Assembly: GCF_017355955.1 (NCBI RefSeq)
Contig: NZ_JAFFID010000007.1
Coordinates: forward strand, 117,281-181,280
Direction: 5' to 3'
Length of the DNA stretch: 64,000 bases
DNA from: Sabulibacter ruber
Lineage (GTDB): Bacteria > Bacteroidota > Bacteroidia > Cytophagales > Hymenobacteraceae
Positions 1 through 8,957 of the stretch are shown one piece after another (position 1 is the first letter of the stretch; each line of letters begins with the position of its first letter). Position numbers and translations under genes: made by a program. The notes beneath the pieces are model-generated. The model was not told the origin of the DNA and ran no database searches. It saw only the letters and a program-made list of their open reading frames with translations.

Positions 1-1466
1 ATCAACCTGTCGTAGGATCGGTAGCCATCATCCACGTTGGTGAAAATGACCAACCCATCTTTGGTTTTAGGCAGGATAAAAAAGATGGCAGAGGTGCCTT
101 TGTCTGATCCTCCGTGTGACAAGGCGTATTCTCCGTTCCCCAGATCAAACACTTCCAAGCCCAAGCCAAAGTAGATATCGTCTTTGGTCTTTAACTGGTG
201 AGAGACCATTTCATTGAAGTTCTGGTTAGAGAGCCCTGCGCCGTTCATGATAGAGATCATAAACTTGCTGTAATCTTCAATAGTAGTGAGCAGGTCATCG
301 GCGGCGTTAGCGGTGGTGTTTTTGTAGGTCTCGTACACCCCGCCTTTGGCATCGTGCCACCGCGCGAACCGTGATTCATCTACCTTCTTGTCCCAAAAGA
401 ACCGGGTGTCTTTCATGGCCAGCGGTTTGAAGATGAGGGAATCGGCCAGTTGGTCTAACGTGCGGTGGAATTTCTTTTCCAGCGCTCGTCTGAGATACTC
501 CATGCCTTCTCCTGAGTATTGGTACTTGGTGCCCGGGTCAAACTGGAAAGCCAGCTTCTTGGATTCGTTCATCCAGCGCCAGTTAGGAAAGCCAGTCTGG
601 TGGGTGAGTACGTGCCGGGTAGTGAGTTTTTTGCTTCTGGGGTCGTTGGCAATGTCGGGGTCTGTCCAGTATTTGTAGAGTGGCTCGTCTAAGTTCCACT
701 TGCCGGCATTCACCAGCTTCAAAGTAACCATGGCGGTGACGGGTTTTGCCAAAGAAGCCACGTTGAAAATAGTGTTGTATGGCGCGGGAGTTCCGTTTTT
801 CAGTTCCCCGAAAACCTTAATCTGCTGCAGTTTTCCTTCTTTGATAATGCCAATGGCGGCAGCCGGAAATTTGTTTTCCTTCAGCCATTGTTCTGCCTCG
901 GCATCACTGGTGAAGGCCGGTGCGCCCATGTTGGGTGTATTGGACGCTAAGTGATCATAGCTCAAGCCGCGCAGGAACTTCCAGGCACCGTTTTCCAATT
1001 GCCACACATGGGTGAAGCGGGCGATGCTGGCGTAGGTTTCCGCTTTTCCGGCTGATTTCTCGTAAAACCGATGCCTTCCGGTCTGAATTGCTCCGTACAG
1101 TACATTGCCTTTGTAAAGCGGGAAAACCTCCATGCTCCCCGAAACCAGTTCCCGCCGCGACTGATAAGTTGACGGCGATTTGCACAAGCCGTTTTTGAAG
1201 CTTAAGATGAACTCTGCCTTAGACGAGGTAATACCTCCTTTGTCATGGTAAAACTCAAAGTCATTGCTGACGATGTGCTCAAACTGGGGTAGGTTACACG
1301 TATTGAACCCCACGTTGAACAAGAGACTGTCTTGATGTTTAATCTCCTTGTACAGGGCTGAGGTTGTGGGTTCCTGGGCCCGGATAACAAACGGAACAGA
1401 AAGGAAAGGCAGCAGCAGAAGCAGTATCTTCCATTTGGCAGAAGTTGTTTTCACCTTTGTTCTCAT
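1..1466 (-). CDS. Secreted serine hydrolase (beta-lactamase/CubicO family) with N-terminal NTF2-like domain, truncated by window edge
   Basis: The frame is open from an ATG at 1464-1466 (minus strand) to the left window edge, giving at least 488 residues without a stop; the C-terminus lies outside. Residues 11-31 form a signal peptide ending in IRAQ. Residues about 35-175 resemble a SnoaL/DUF4440 NTF2-like fold (inferred from pattern such as FYHDKGGITSSKAEFI). The rest is a penicillin-binding-protein-like hydrolase: SLAK at 238-241 is the S-x-x-K nucleophile motif, followed by THQTGFPNW, the YSGEG motif (Y-S-x-x-G type) and a late HGGSDKGT motif. Likely exported esterase or peptidase acting in the periplasm or outside; substrate unknown. 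The NTF2-like plus hydrolase order is a known Bacteroidota arrangement, but I cannot name the subgroup. Confidence 0.85.
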   Translation of the reverse strand, partial: MRTKVKTTSAKWKILLLLLPFLSVPFVIRAQEPTTSALYKEIKHQDSLLFNVGFNTCNLPQFEHIVSNDFEFYHDKGGITSSKAEFILSFKNGLCKSPSTYQSRRELVSGSMEVFPLYKGNVLYGAIQTGRHRFYEKSAGKAETYASIARFTHVWQLENGAWKFLRGLSYDHLASNTPNMGAPAFTSDAEAEQWLKENKFPAAAIGIIKEGKLQQIKVFGELKNGTPAPYNTIFNVASLAKPVTAMVTLKLVNAGKWNLDEPLYKYWTDPDIANDPRSKKLTTRHVLTHQTGFPNWRWMNESKKLAFQFDPGTKYQYSGEGMEYLRRALEKKFHRTLDQLADSLIFKPLAMKDTRFFWDKKVDESRFARWHDAKGGVYETYKNTTANAADDLLTTIEDYSKFMISIMNGAGLSNQNFNEMVSHQLKTKDDIYFGLGLEVFDLGNGEYALSHGGSDKGTSAIFFILPKTKDGLVIFTNVDDGYRSYDRL

Positions 1467-1578
1467 GTGTCTGATGGCATTGCACCCAAAGTACATAAGA
1501 AGAGACAGGCGAAACTGCTTTTACCCTTCTTTGAGGAGCCAGAAAATCAAATTCAACGGCTGCCTTTTCCTCATTGGC

Positions 1579-3246
1579 CTACTTACCAGCGGTAATGAAC
1601 TGGATGGCGGCGTCTAGTACTTCGTCCTTGCCTTCCCTTACGCCCTGAATACTGGGTTTAACCTCTATGTCTGGAACTATGCCAATGCGTTGGGTTTCGC
1701 GGCCGTCTGGGTAATACACTCCCAAGCCAGACATGCTCGCTTTTAAACCACCGGGAAGAGGAATGTACACAATGTTGCCATCGGCTCCGGCGGTTTGGCT
1801 GCCTATGGTAGTGACATTGGGAGCCGTTTGCTGAGCCATTGTCGCAAATTCCCCGGCGCTCATGGTGCCTTCGTTCACTAGCAGAACTACTTTTCCCTTA
1901 TAATAGTCTTTCTTGTTTTTATTGCCTGCTTTCCAGGGGTAGTTGGGCCTGAACACGCCAGGATAGGTAAGGTCTGGATAGGTCATGAGGGCATAATGGG
2001 AACGCTCGGCTTTCAAGTGAGCTGCTACTGCATGACTGATTGGTTTTGGGTAATGGCGCAAGTCAAGAATGATGCCTTTAGCGTTCCAAACGTCTTTCAT
2101 GGCGGTATTCACGTCTTTGGCTACCAGGTCTCCCATGTGTATGTAGCCAACTTCTGAGTTGAGCATACGCCAGGGCTTTCCTTTGACCGATGCTGAATCT
2201 GGTTTGTACCCAAACCGTGCAAAATAATACCTCCTGATTTCCCTGGTTTGCTCTACACCATCTTTCTCGAAAGTCACCGTTAGTGTTGAGGTGTGTCCAT
2301 TGAACAACTCATTCTGTACCCGGCTAAGTTTGTAGGAGTAGTTGGAGCCAGAGATGTATTTCAGGTTTGGCTTTAATGCCTCCTCAATGGTTTTGCCGTT
2401 TACCCTGGTAATAACATCTCCTAATTGGATTCCATCATTAGCGGCAAAATTTCTATGGTAGAAGCCGGTGACCAAAGCTTTCCCTTCTACTATCTTGAAT
2501 TGAAAGGGCACATGATAGGAACCAAAGTACTCATACCGGTATTTGGTATAAAAGAAGTTATGCCCATCATTAATGCGGTTGCTCAATTCCAGCAGAGCCA
2601 TGTGGTATTCAAGCGGGGTAGCGGCATTCCTGAACTTGGGTAGCATATCAGTGAGCACATTGTCCCAGCTTTCGCCTATGGCATATTTGTACGGGAAGAA
2701 GTAATTGATAATGTTCCAATACCGGAAGAGGCTTAGTAGCCTGAATTCCTCCGTAGGAAGTTCGGGTAACTTCTCATACAGTTTCTCATTGGGGAAATAA
2801 GCTTGGGTTTTGAAAAGCTTATAACGGCGCTGCACATAATAATTTCTGCCTTGGTTACGGTTCTGCCTGATGTATTCTAACTTTTGGGAAAACTCTGGAG
2901 TGAAGGTGGAGGCGTCTTGTAGCCAGCCAAAAGAGATATTCCGCATGAGACTATCCGGAATATTGTTGTCACAGCTGCCGCAGCGTTTTACTTTGCCTAG
3001 GGATGCTACCCAAGAATCATATAGCTTACTTAATTCCTGCTGGTTTCGGGCTTTCTTTACCTGAGGAATCTTAGCCATCAGTTCTGCGTCCCAATCACGT
3101 TTTCCCTTGGCTACTTCCGGGTGATAGTACTTCAGAAACCCCCATATCTTGGAGAGGCTTTCTAGTTTCTGGTTTTCTGTAAGAGCTGGTTGGGCAAGAA
3201 CATTTAATGCAGGAAGGCAGAGGAAAAGCAGGAGTATTCTTTTCAT
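1579..3246 (-). CDS. S41 family peptidase with PDZ domain, secreted
   Basis: 555 residues with a clear signal peptide (MKRILLLFLCLPALNVLAQ). A PDZ-like segment is visible around NDGIQLGDVITRVNGKTIEE, followed by the tail-specific protease core: the GTMSAGEFATM motif puts the likely nucleophile Ser at about residue 463, and SQTAGADGN follows where S41 enzymes carry the substrate-cradling strand. It is longer at the N-terminus than CtpA and resembles the Bacteroidota S41 proteins that begin with a helical domain containing YYHPEVAKGKRDW. It probably cleaves exported or envelope proteins; substrate unknown. It stands alone: 112 bp from the upstream hydrolase gene on the same strand and 242 bp from nth. 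A second S41 enzyme of the CtpA type lies at 60479-62140. Confidence 0.88.
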   Translation of the reverse strand: MKRILLLFLCLPALNVLAQPALTENQKLESLSKIWGFLKYYHPEVAKGKRDWDAELMAKIPQVKKARNQQELSKLYDSWVASLGKVKRCGSCDNNIPDSLMRNISFGWLQDASTFTPEFSQKLEYIRQNRNQGRNYYVQRRYKLFKTQAYFPNEKLYEKLPELPTEEFRLLSLFRYWNIINYFFPYKYAIGESWDNVLTDMLPKFRNAATPLEYHMALLELSNRINDGHNFFYTKYRYEYFGSYHVPFQFKIVEGKALVTGFYHRNFAANDGIQLGDVITRVNGKTIEEALKPNLKYISGSNYSYKLSRVQNELFNGHTSTLTVTFEKDGVEQTREIRRYYFARFGYKPDSASVKGKPWRMLNSEVGYIHMGDLVAKDVNTAMKDVWNAKGIILDLRHYPKPISHAVAAHLKAERSHYALMTYPDLTYPGVFRPNYPWKAGNKNKKDYYKGKVVLLVNEGTMSAGEFATMAQQTAPNVTTIGSQTAGADGNIVYIPLPGGLKASMSGLGVYYPDGRETQRIGIVPDIEVKPSIQGVREGKDEVLDAAIQFITAGK

Positions 3247-3488
3247 GGGTAGCAGGGGGGAGAAAGGTGTCTGATAACAGGCTTAAAGTTTTATAAATGC
3301 TTACTCCTGAACAACGGTTGCCCTGCTATATCATATATAACATTTTATATATTTAATTAAGATAGAATAAGTCAAGTTGAATCTACTTCAAGTTAGAAGC
3401 TGATATACTTACCTGCTACTTGAAGGCTTCTCTTTTCCAGAAAACTGTTTAGGCGGGGTTTTTATTGAAACAGCCTCAAAACAGCTTT

Positions 3489-4166
3489 TTACCCCAACTT
3501 ATTCTGCGGATCGTCTGGCTTGTTTGGCCAGTTTTTCTCAAAATAGGCGCAGAAGTGGGTGAGAGGGCAGCGTTCGCATTGTGGGGTGCGGGCCAGGCAG
3601 ATGTAACGACCGTGCAGAATGAGCCAGTGGTGCGCTTTGGGTACCAGATCTACCGGAATGTGCTTCAGAAGCTCCTTTTCCACTTCCAACGGTGTCTTGG
3701 CTTTAGCGCTCACTAGTCCTAACCGCTTAGATACCCGGAACACATGCGTATCCACGGCCATGGCCGGCATGTTAAAGATTACCGAGGCAATTACGTTGGC
3801 AGTTTTACGGCCTACGCCCGGCAGTTGCTGCAGTTCCTCAATAGAAGAAGGTACTTCACCCCCGAACCTTTCCACCAGCATCTTGCCCATGCCTGCCAGG
3901 TGCTTGGCTTTGTTGTTGGGGTAGGAAATACTCTTGATGTAAGGGAAAATATCCTCAGAAGTGGCGGTTGCCAATGCCTCGGCGGAAGGATAAGCTTCAA
4001 ACAGCGCCGGCGTGACCATGTTCACCCGTTTGTCGGTGCACTGGGCGCTCAGGACTACGGCTACCAACAGTTCATACGGGTTGCGGTAATCAAGTTCGGT
4101 TTCGGCCTCGGGGAAGTGTTGGGTGAAGTAGGAAATTAAGTGGCGGTAACGCTCTGGTTTGCGCAT
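3489..4166 (-). CDS. nth: Endonuclease III (DNA glycosylase/AP lyase)
   Basis: 225 residues from the ATG at 4164-4166; an ATG nine codons upstream is possible, but MRKPERY matches the family start better. Base-excision repair enzyme removing oxidised pyrimidines and nicking AP sites. Visible motifs: helix-hairpin-helix LPGVGRKTA with catalytic Lys121, catalytic Asp139 in AMAVDTHVF, and the [4Fe-4S] cluster loop with Cys190, Cys197, Cys200 and Cys206 (C-x6-C-x2-C-x5-C). Residue numbers almost match E. coli Nth (K120, D138). Monocistronic by spacing; faces an AT-rich orphan gene across 201 bp. Confidence 0.96.
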   Translation of the reverse strand: MRKPERYRHLISYFTQHFPEAETELDYRNPYELLVAVVLSAQCTDKRVNMVTPALFEAYPSAEALATATSEDIFPYIKSISYPNNKAKHLAGMGKMLVERFGGEVPSSIEELQQLPGVGRKTANVIASVIFNMPAMAVDTHVFRVSKRLGLVSAKAKTPLEVEKELLKHIPVDLVPKAHHWLILHGRYICLARTPQCERCPLTHFCAYFEKNWPNKPDDPQNKLG

Positions 4167-4367
4167 AAAAGTAAGGTGCGATTGAAAAAGCAAACTTAGG
4201 TAAAATGTGCTTAAGTGGATTGGGTTGAGGTATACCTTGATGCAGTATTCGAGCTATAAACCCTCCTTTCGCTAGCTTAGATATGTGTTATACTCTTTCT
4301 CTTGTTTGTGCACTTAATATCTTAAAATATCTATCTTTAAAAAGATCATAACTATATCTAAAATTGA

Positions 4368-5090
4368 ATGAGAGGTTTCAGCAAAGCAGAAGAAAGCTTT
4401 TTAACCAAGATTTTAGAAATATATAGAATAAACGAAGAGCTAAACAATCCTGTATCCGCGGTAGAGAATTTTGGGGTTTGGAATTTTTTTAATGAATTAG
4501 CAAGGGTTTATAATGCCAATGTTGAATTCGATAGAAAATCAAAAGTGATCTATTTTGAAGCAGTTGCAGGGAAATACATTGGAAGGGAGTATGAAGAAAA
4601 AGTAATCAGTTTCTATCACCACACTTCTGTTCTTATATTTCTTCTCAAGTATTTAGAAAGTAATCATCTGATCTCTTTATACTCATTGCCACTTTTCAGT
4701 ATTGAGACAAGGTCTGCTTTCAACTATAGTCTTTCAACTGAAGAGCTAACCGAAAACCGAGAAATTAAAGGAGAGAGTGGATTTATAGTGCCGGACCAAT
4801 TTCTAAATAAGGTGGATTTGACATTTGGCGAGGAGAATGACTATTTACATAGCATTGTACATAAATCAATTTTGCCCTCGGAAGAACTCCTTGATTTCAT
4901 CAAAAATAACTTCAAGGATAAAGAGCAGATGCGCCACGAGGAGAATTCTCAACTTCAAAGCAAAGCAATAGAAGTATCAGAAGAGTTAGGGAAGAAGTCC
5001 TTGAGAATTGCTAAGTACTCGTTTTGGATTGCTCTTGCATCTCTTCTAATTGCACTTATTGCACCTATTGTCTCTACTGTTCAAGATTAA
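4368..5090 (+). CDS. Unknown protein with coiled coil and C-terminal membrane anchor
   Basis: 240 residues, not recognised. The N-terminal two thirds are soluble, mixed in character and rich in aromatic residues. Residues about 185-215 are charged and likely helical or coiled coil, and residues about 216-236 (YSFWIALASLLIALIAPIVS) are a single hydrophobic anchor near the C-terminus, so the protein is probably tail-anchored in the inner membrane. The gene is strikingly richer in A and T than its neighbours and uses codons such as ATA and AGA freely, which suggests recent acquisition. It is alone between nth and the sigma-factor operon and ends at a strong bidirectional terminator. No function is offered. 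Confidence 0.7.
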   Translation: MRGFSKAEESFLTKILEIYRINEELNNPVSAVENFGVWNFFNELARVYNANVEFDRKSKVIYFEAVAGKYIGREYEEKVISFYHHTSVLIFLLKYLESNHLISLYSLPLFSIETRSAFNYSLSTEELTENREIKGESGFIVPDQFLNKVDLTFGEENDYLHSIVHKSILPSEELLDFIKNNFKDKEQMRHEENSQLQSKAIEVSEELGKKSLRIAKYSFWIALASLLIALIAPIVSTVQD

Positions 5091-5212
5091 AAAAAAGATT
5101 TACAAGAAGTGATTATTGAAAGTTAGCCTTCCTAAAAAAGAGTCCTTCTAATCCTAGGTAAATCTCGGCCTTAAATAGTGAATAAGGATTAATCTATTAG
5201 GAAAACTGAATA

Positions 5213-5259
5213 AAAAAGAAAACGCTGACTTTTTTATTAATAGTCAGCGTTTTCTTTTT
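5213..5259. terminator. Bidirectional intrinsic terminator between convergent genes
   Basis: Perfect 18-bp stem: 5213-5230 pairs with 5242-5259 around an AT loop, GC-rich core GCTGAC, with A-run and T-run at the two ends so it can work in both directions. It separates the orphan membrane protein from the sigma-factor partner gene. Confidence 0.9.
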
Positions 5260-5274
5260 GGTAAATCTTGTCCT

Positions 5275-5505
5275 TTACGGATGCAAACTCACGTTTTTGG
5301 AATAACTAATGATAGCGTCGGTGACCCGCTCGCTTGGTTGGATGAGCGCTTCCTCCAAGCTTAGCTGGGTGAGGAGCAGATCAGCACAGCTTTCGGCTAA
5401 ATCCTGGTCCACCATAAGGGCTTCTTCCAGGGCCTCGCGTTGCTTTTTAGGCAGTTCGTTATAAATGTACTGTACTAGATCATGTTGAGTAAAGGTTTTG
5501 ATCAT
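5275..5505 (-). CDS. Small acidic protein translationally coupled to ECF sigma factor; possible sigma regulator
   Basis: 77 residues from the ATG at 5503-5505 (an ATG five codons earlier, at 5520, also overlaps). The start lies inside the 3' end of the sigma factor gene, so the two genes overlap by at least 26 bp and are almost certainly cotranscribed and coupled. The protein is helical, acidic and soluble (NELPKKQREALEEALMVDQ), without cysteines or a membrane segment in the usual anti-sigma positions. Position suggests a regulator or anti-sigma-like partner, but that is inference from context only. Confidence 0.7.
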   Translation of the reverse strand: MIKTFTQHDLVQYIYNELPKKQREALEEALMVDQDLAESCADLLLTQLSLEEALIQPSERVTDAIISYSKNVSLHP

Positions 5506-6079
5506 AGGCTGTTTTATCATTGGACATTTTTTTCCGCAAATTGATTAATGCGTATCTCATTCTGCCCAAAGCCGTGTTAATGCTTACACCGGTAGCCTCT
5601 GCGATCTCCTGGAAACTCATGTCAGCGTAGTGGCGCATGATCAGCACCTCTTTCTGCGCAGCTGGTAACTGCTGAATCAGTTCCCGCAGGCGGGCATGGG
5701 TTTCCTCTTTGATCCGGATGGATTCCACTGATTCCTCTGAAAAGCTCAGCGTGTTAAACACATTGCTGCCGTCTTCCAATGTAATCATTGGGCTCCGTTT
5801 CTCCCGGCGAAAATAATCAATAGCCAAGTTATGGGCGATACGGCAGATCCAGGATGAAAATTTTCCTTCTTCGTTGTAACGGCCGCTTTTCATGGTATGG
5901 ATCGCCTTCACAAAGGTTTCCTGTAGCAGGTCCTCCGCTGTGTAGGTGTCTTTTACAATAAGCAGAATAGTGGTATAAACCTTGCTCTTGTGGCGGCTTA
6001 CCAATTCCTCAAACGCGCTCTCGTTACCAGCGATATACGACGTTACCAACGCCGAATCGTTGAGCTGTACTGTATTCAT
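5480..6079 (-). CDS. RNA polymerase sigma factor, ECF (sigma-70 family)
   Basis: 199 residues. Region 2 is clear (LLQETFVKAIHTM ... SSWICRIAHNLAIDYFRRE), as is region 4 with a helix-turn-helix (LPAAQKEVLIMRHYADMSF, then EIAEATGVSINTALGRMR). The two regions are joined by an acidic linker containing LEDGSNVFNTLSFSEESVES. It directs RNA polymerase to an unknown regulon. It overlaps the downstream small gene. A promoter-like box lies at 6162-6192 on the same strand, giving a leader of about 75 bases; autoregulation is possible but not shown. Confidence 0.95.
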   Translation of the reverse strand: MNTVQLNDSALVTSYIAGNESAFEELVSRHKSKVYTTILLIVKDTYTAEDLLQETFVKAIHTMKSGRYNEEGKFSSWICRIAHNLAIDYFRREKRSPMITLEDGSNVFNTLSFSEESVESIRIKEETHARLRELIQQLPAAQKEVLIMRHYADMSFQEIAEATGVSINTALGRMRYALINLRKKMSNDKTAYDQNLYST

Positions 6080-6161
6080 CTAAATCTACAAATAAGGTAA
6101 CGTAGAGGTTTATGCCATATTGTGAGGTTTCGGTTTAATAGATATGTTTATATGAGTATAT

Positions 6162-6192
6162 CAAATATAGATAATAAGACAGCTAAATGCAA
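6162..6192 (-). promoter_or_regulatory. Bacteroidota-type promoter for ECF sigma operon
   Basis: Read on the minus strand: TTG (6190-6192), 20 bases, then TATATTTG (6162-6169), matching the Bacteroidota consensus TTG-N19-21-TAnnTTTG. The predicted start is about 75 bases upstream of the sigma gene ATG. Confidence 0.6.
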
Positions 6193-6540
6193 TGGGTGAA
6201 AAAAATCTAAAAATATTTTTTTTCAGATTTCCTTCAGATTTCTGAAAACCGGCCTTTAAACAGGTTAGGCACAGAAAAAGCAAAATCCTCAAAAATCGCT
6301 CCAAACGGGCTTCTAAGGCTGTTGTCTGGCTCGGCAAAAACCTAAAGAGAAGAAACCCAGGGGTTATTGAAAAACGAGGCAAAAATAAATGGCCTTGGCT
6401 GTCTCCAGAGCTTAAGGCGAGGATATTTTCCAATTGTGGTGCAGGCTTTGCTAAAGCAGAAAGGAAATTGGACCGGTTAAAGCCCGTGTGATTTTGCCAG
6501 AGGTTTCATTGTGAGTGCCTTGGCCCTGGTTTAAGAGTTG
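6193..6540. other. Gene-free stretch, nothing firm
   Basis: About 350 bases between the sigma promoter and the YitT gene end. It holds an A/T-rich run, a doubled TTCAGATTT (6226-6243) and a weak copy of the dispersed 35-bp palindrome near 6236-6262. A 90-codon open frame on the minus strand has no coding character. Confidence 0.5.
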
Positions 6541-7428
6541 TTAATGAGACAAAGGCCGTTTCTTGATCATGCCCCCTGAGGTGTCATTGATGCTGTGCAT
6601 GATCAGAAACGCAGACGGGTCCAGTTCAGAAATGAGGGTTTTCAGGCGCTGTACCTCCAGACGGGTAACCACGCAGTACAGGATATCCACTTCATCGCCG
6701 GAAAAGCCGCGCTGCCCTTTGTAAATAGTGACCGCCCGGCCCAATTGGGTTAAGATAGCCTGCCGGATGGTGACGTTGTGTACCGATACAATGGTAACCC
6801 CGGTGTATTCCTCAATGCCGTGGATGATGAAGTCAATGGTTTTGGAAGCGGTCAGATAGGTAAGCACCGAGTACATGGCCGGTTCAAACCCCAGCAGGAA
6901 AGCCGCCACCAGGAACAAGGCAAGGTTGATGACCAGAATCACGTCCCCGATGGTGAGGCTGGTGCGCTTGCTCACCAGCAGGGCCAGAATCTCGGTGCCA
7001 TCCAATACGCAGCCACCCCTGATGGAAAGCCCAATTCCTGCTCCCAGAAAGAACCCGCCAAAGACCGCCGTCAGCAGTTTGTCATCGGTGATGGTGGGGA
7101 ACTCAATGGTGAATAAAAGCACCGCCAGCCCTAAAACCGCCATCAGGCTTTTAAGGGCAAAATTGCGGGCCACCAGCTTGTAGCCCGCAATCAGAAAAGG
7201 TGCGTTAAGAAATAAGATAAGCAATGAAAGTGGAACGCCAACACTCTTGGAAATGAGCATGGAAAGCCCCGTTACCCCACCGTCAATAAAATGGTTGGGG
7301 ATAAGGAATCCTTTCAGGCCAAGGCAGGCGGAGCCAATGCCGCAGCAAATAAGCAGGGCATCGCGGAGCCGGCCCCAAGGACGCTTTATTCTCAAGGCGG
7401 CTGTAGCCGGGGGTAGCGGAGGATTCAA
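6541..7428 (-). CDS. YitT family membrane protein (DUF161 plus DUF2179)
   Basis: 295 residues. The N-terminal 200 residues hold about five to six membrane segments with the conserved GLKGFLIPNHFIDGGVTGLS and RGGCVLDGTEILAL patterns of the YitT/DUF161 family; the C-terminal 90 residues (YTGVTIVSVHN ... KGQRGFSGDEVDILYCVVTR) are the cytoplasmic DUF2179 domain. Function in Bacteroidota is unknown. It lies 18 bp downstream of a secreted DUF6799-like protein gene on the same strand, probably one operon. Confidence 0.9.
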   Translation of the reverse strand: MNPPLPPATAALRIKRPWGRLRDALLICCGIGSACLGLKGFLIPNHFIDGGVTGLSMLISKSVGVPLSLLILFLNAPFLIAGYKLVARNFALKSLMAVLGLAVLLFTIEFPTITDDKLLTAVFGGFFLGAGIGLSIRGGCVLDGTEILALLVSKRTSLTIGDVILVINLALFLVAAFLLGFEPAMYSVLTYLTASKTIDFIIHGIEEYTGVTIVSVHNVTIRQAILTQLGRAVTIYKGQRGFSGDEVDILYCVVTRLEVQRLKTLISELDPSAFLIMHSINDTSGGMIKKRPLSH

Positions 7429-7446
7429 AGGAACAGAGCGGTTTGG

Positions 7447-8085
7447 TTATTTAACAGAAGTTGGCAGAGCCTGCAGTTGTTGGTTCACTACTGTTAATTG
7501 TTTGTTCAGCCCATCATAGTAGGCTTCAATGCTTCTGCGTTCTGCCGGGGTAAGGTTGGCTTCCAAAAGAGCGGTGCGCTGTTCCAGCAGTTTCACCATC
7601 TGCTCCAGTAACTGTATCTTTTTCTCCTGGGCAAGGCTATAGGTGAATTTTTGCTTGTTGTTACCCGCCGATACCATCTGGCCATCTACCACCACAATGC
7701 GGGTCTCGGTGTCTCCTACCACTTGTTTTTCATGCTCTATTATAGTGTCATGGGTGAAGATGTCATCGGCTACCAATACTACGCGCCCCTGCGGGCTTAC
7801 CGCATTCTTTTGTTTGAGCATATAGTTCTTACCGTCTGGGAGGCGTACCTGTCCGGTGGGAGAAACAACAGTGCCGTTGCTGTACTGGATAGGTTCCTGC
7901 AGTTCATACAGCTTGCCGGCTTTGTGCTGCACCAGTTTGCCCTGCTGCCAGAAGATGGTGTTGTCTTTGATGTTGGCTTTGGTAACAAGTGAGTCTCCGG
8001 TTTGCTGGGCAAAAGCAGCCTCGGGTAAGTTTAACAAGGCAACCAAAAGCAAAACGGCATAGAGTGCGGTTCTTTTCATAATCAT
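7447..8085 (-). CDS. Secreted protein with DUF6799-like domain and C-terminal coiled coil
   Basis: 212 residues; a second ATG two codons in (8079) is an equally good start. Residues 3-26 are a signal peptide ending AAFAQ. The middle holds strand-turn patterns of the DUF6799 type (SNGTVVSPTGQVRLPDGKN and similar), and the last 75 residues are a predicted coiled coil (EKKIQLLEQMVKLLEQRTAL). Probably periplasmic; role unknown. Likely first gene of a two-gene operon with the YitT protein. Confidence 0.75.
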   Translation of the reverse strand: MIMKRTALYAVLLLVALLNLPEAAFAQQTGDSLVTKANIKDNTIFWQQGKLVQHKAGKLYELQEPIQYSNGTVVSPTGQVRLPDGKNYMLKQKNAVSPQGRVVLVADDIFTHDTIIEHEKQVVGDTETRIVVVDGQMVSAGNNKQKFTYSLAQEKKIQLLEQMVKLLEQRTALLEANLTPAERRSIEAYYDGLNKQLTVVNQQLQALPTSVK

Positions 8086-8251
8086 ACTTCTTTGTGTAGG
8101 CTATATACGGCAAATACTATCTAGAAGATGGCATATACGTCCATGGGTTAAGATTTTGATTTTGTCCTTACTTGAAAGATGCAGAGATGTTCTTTGAATA
8201 GTATAAAATATGGTGCATCTTCTGCTGAAATGAGGTCGTATAATCCAGTGT

Positions 8252-8647
8252 ATGGAATATGAAATTTACATGACGCCTGAGTTTAGGAAGGAAGTGAAGC
8301 AGGATCTGAAAGTGAAGGAGAAAGCCAACACTGAGATCAAGGATACTCTGGCAATTGAACGTACTTCCTTCGCGAATGAGCGCACGTTTCTGGCTTATCT
8401 GAGAACTTCGCTCTCGCTGATTATAGCAGGAATTTCCCTGCACCAGTTTTTCAATACGGCTGTTTCTATGTGGATAGCAGCAGCTTTGATTCCCTTAGGG
8501 GTGATCATAGGCGGAATAGGGTGCCGAAAGTTCATGAAGAAACGTAGCCTTATTCAGCATAAAAGAGATATGTATGTGCCAGCCAAGCAGATGCTGGCCA
8601 TGCTCAAAGCCGAGAAGGCAAGCCAGATGAAGATAAGTCCTCAGTAA
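8252..8647 (+). CDS. DUF202 (YidH-like) inner-membrane protein
   Basis: 131 residues. The family signature AIERTSFANERTFLAYLRTS sits at about residues 37-55, followed by two membrane segments (LIIAGISLHQFF and AAALIPLGVIIGGIG) and a short basic tail. Known only as a small membrane protein family of unknown function. It is divergent from the secreted DUF6799-like gene and alone in its unit, ending before a 48-bp perfect palindrome. Confidence 0.85.
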   Translation: MEYEIYMTPEFRKEVKQDLKVKEKANTEIKDTLAIERTSFANERTFLAYLRTSLSLIIAGISLHQFFNTAVSMWIAAALIPLGVIIGGIGCRKFMKKRSLIQHKRDMYVPAKQMLAMLKAEKASQMKISPQ

Positions 8648-8957
8648 TGAGGTTGGGCAAAGTCTGGTAATTGGATTATTACGGACCAAAGGAGTGCGGC
8701 AGCGTGATCTGATGGGTGTTGTTGGAATGCAAAACTGCCCACTTCTTTTTCTTTTCTCTTCCCGAATGGTACGTCTAGCTTCCGGTACTACCCAGGCAAC
8801 TACCATCTAGCTATATATTCTATTTCTACAAAGCAGAAGCGGATGCCTGATCAGGCATCCGCTTCTGCTTTGTATGGGTTCAGGCTCTCAAAATATACAG
8901 ACTAGCTATTTAAAGGCTGATTCCCGGGCGTTTTCAGGAAAACAAGCCTAATACAGG
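8648..8957. other. Convergent intergenic region with palindrome and repeat copy
   Basis: 310 bases between the convergent DUF202 and globin genes. Apart from the palindrome at 8827-8874 and a degenerate copy of the dispersed 35-bp repeat at about 8926-8957 touching the globin stop codon, nothing is seen. Confidence 0.5.
8827..8874. terminator. 48-bp perfect loopless palindrome, likely bidirectional terminator
   Basis: The 24-base arms (8827-8850 and 8851-8874) are exact reverse complements with no spacer, centred on CCTGA/TCAGG. It lies between convergent genes, so terminator use is the simplest reading, although a T-run is absent on either side. Confidence 0.7.

Noticed and set aside
3518..3549. 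Palindrome-like bases inside the 3' end of nth, and a similar stretch at 15507-15541 in the adaptor signal region
   Set aside because: Matches to the 35-bp family are weak and are explained by the codons for K-N-W-P-N-K and the lipobox region.
6161..6433. 90-codon frame on the minus strand upstream of the YitT gene end
   Set aside because: No coding character, overlaps the sigma promoter and a repeat copy, and its start has no recognisable context.
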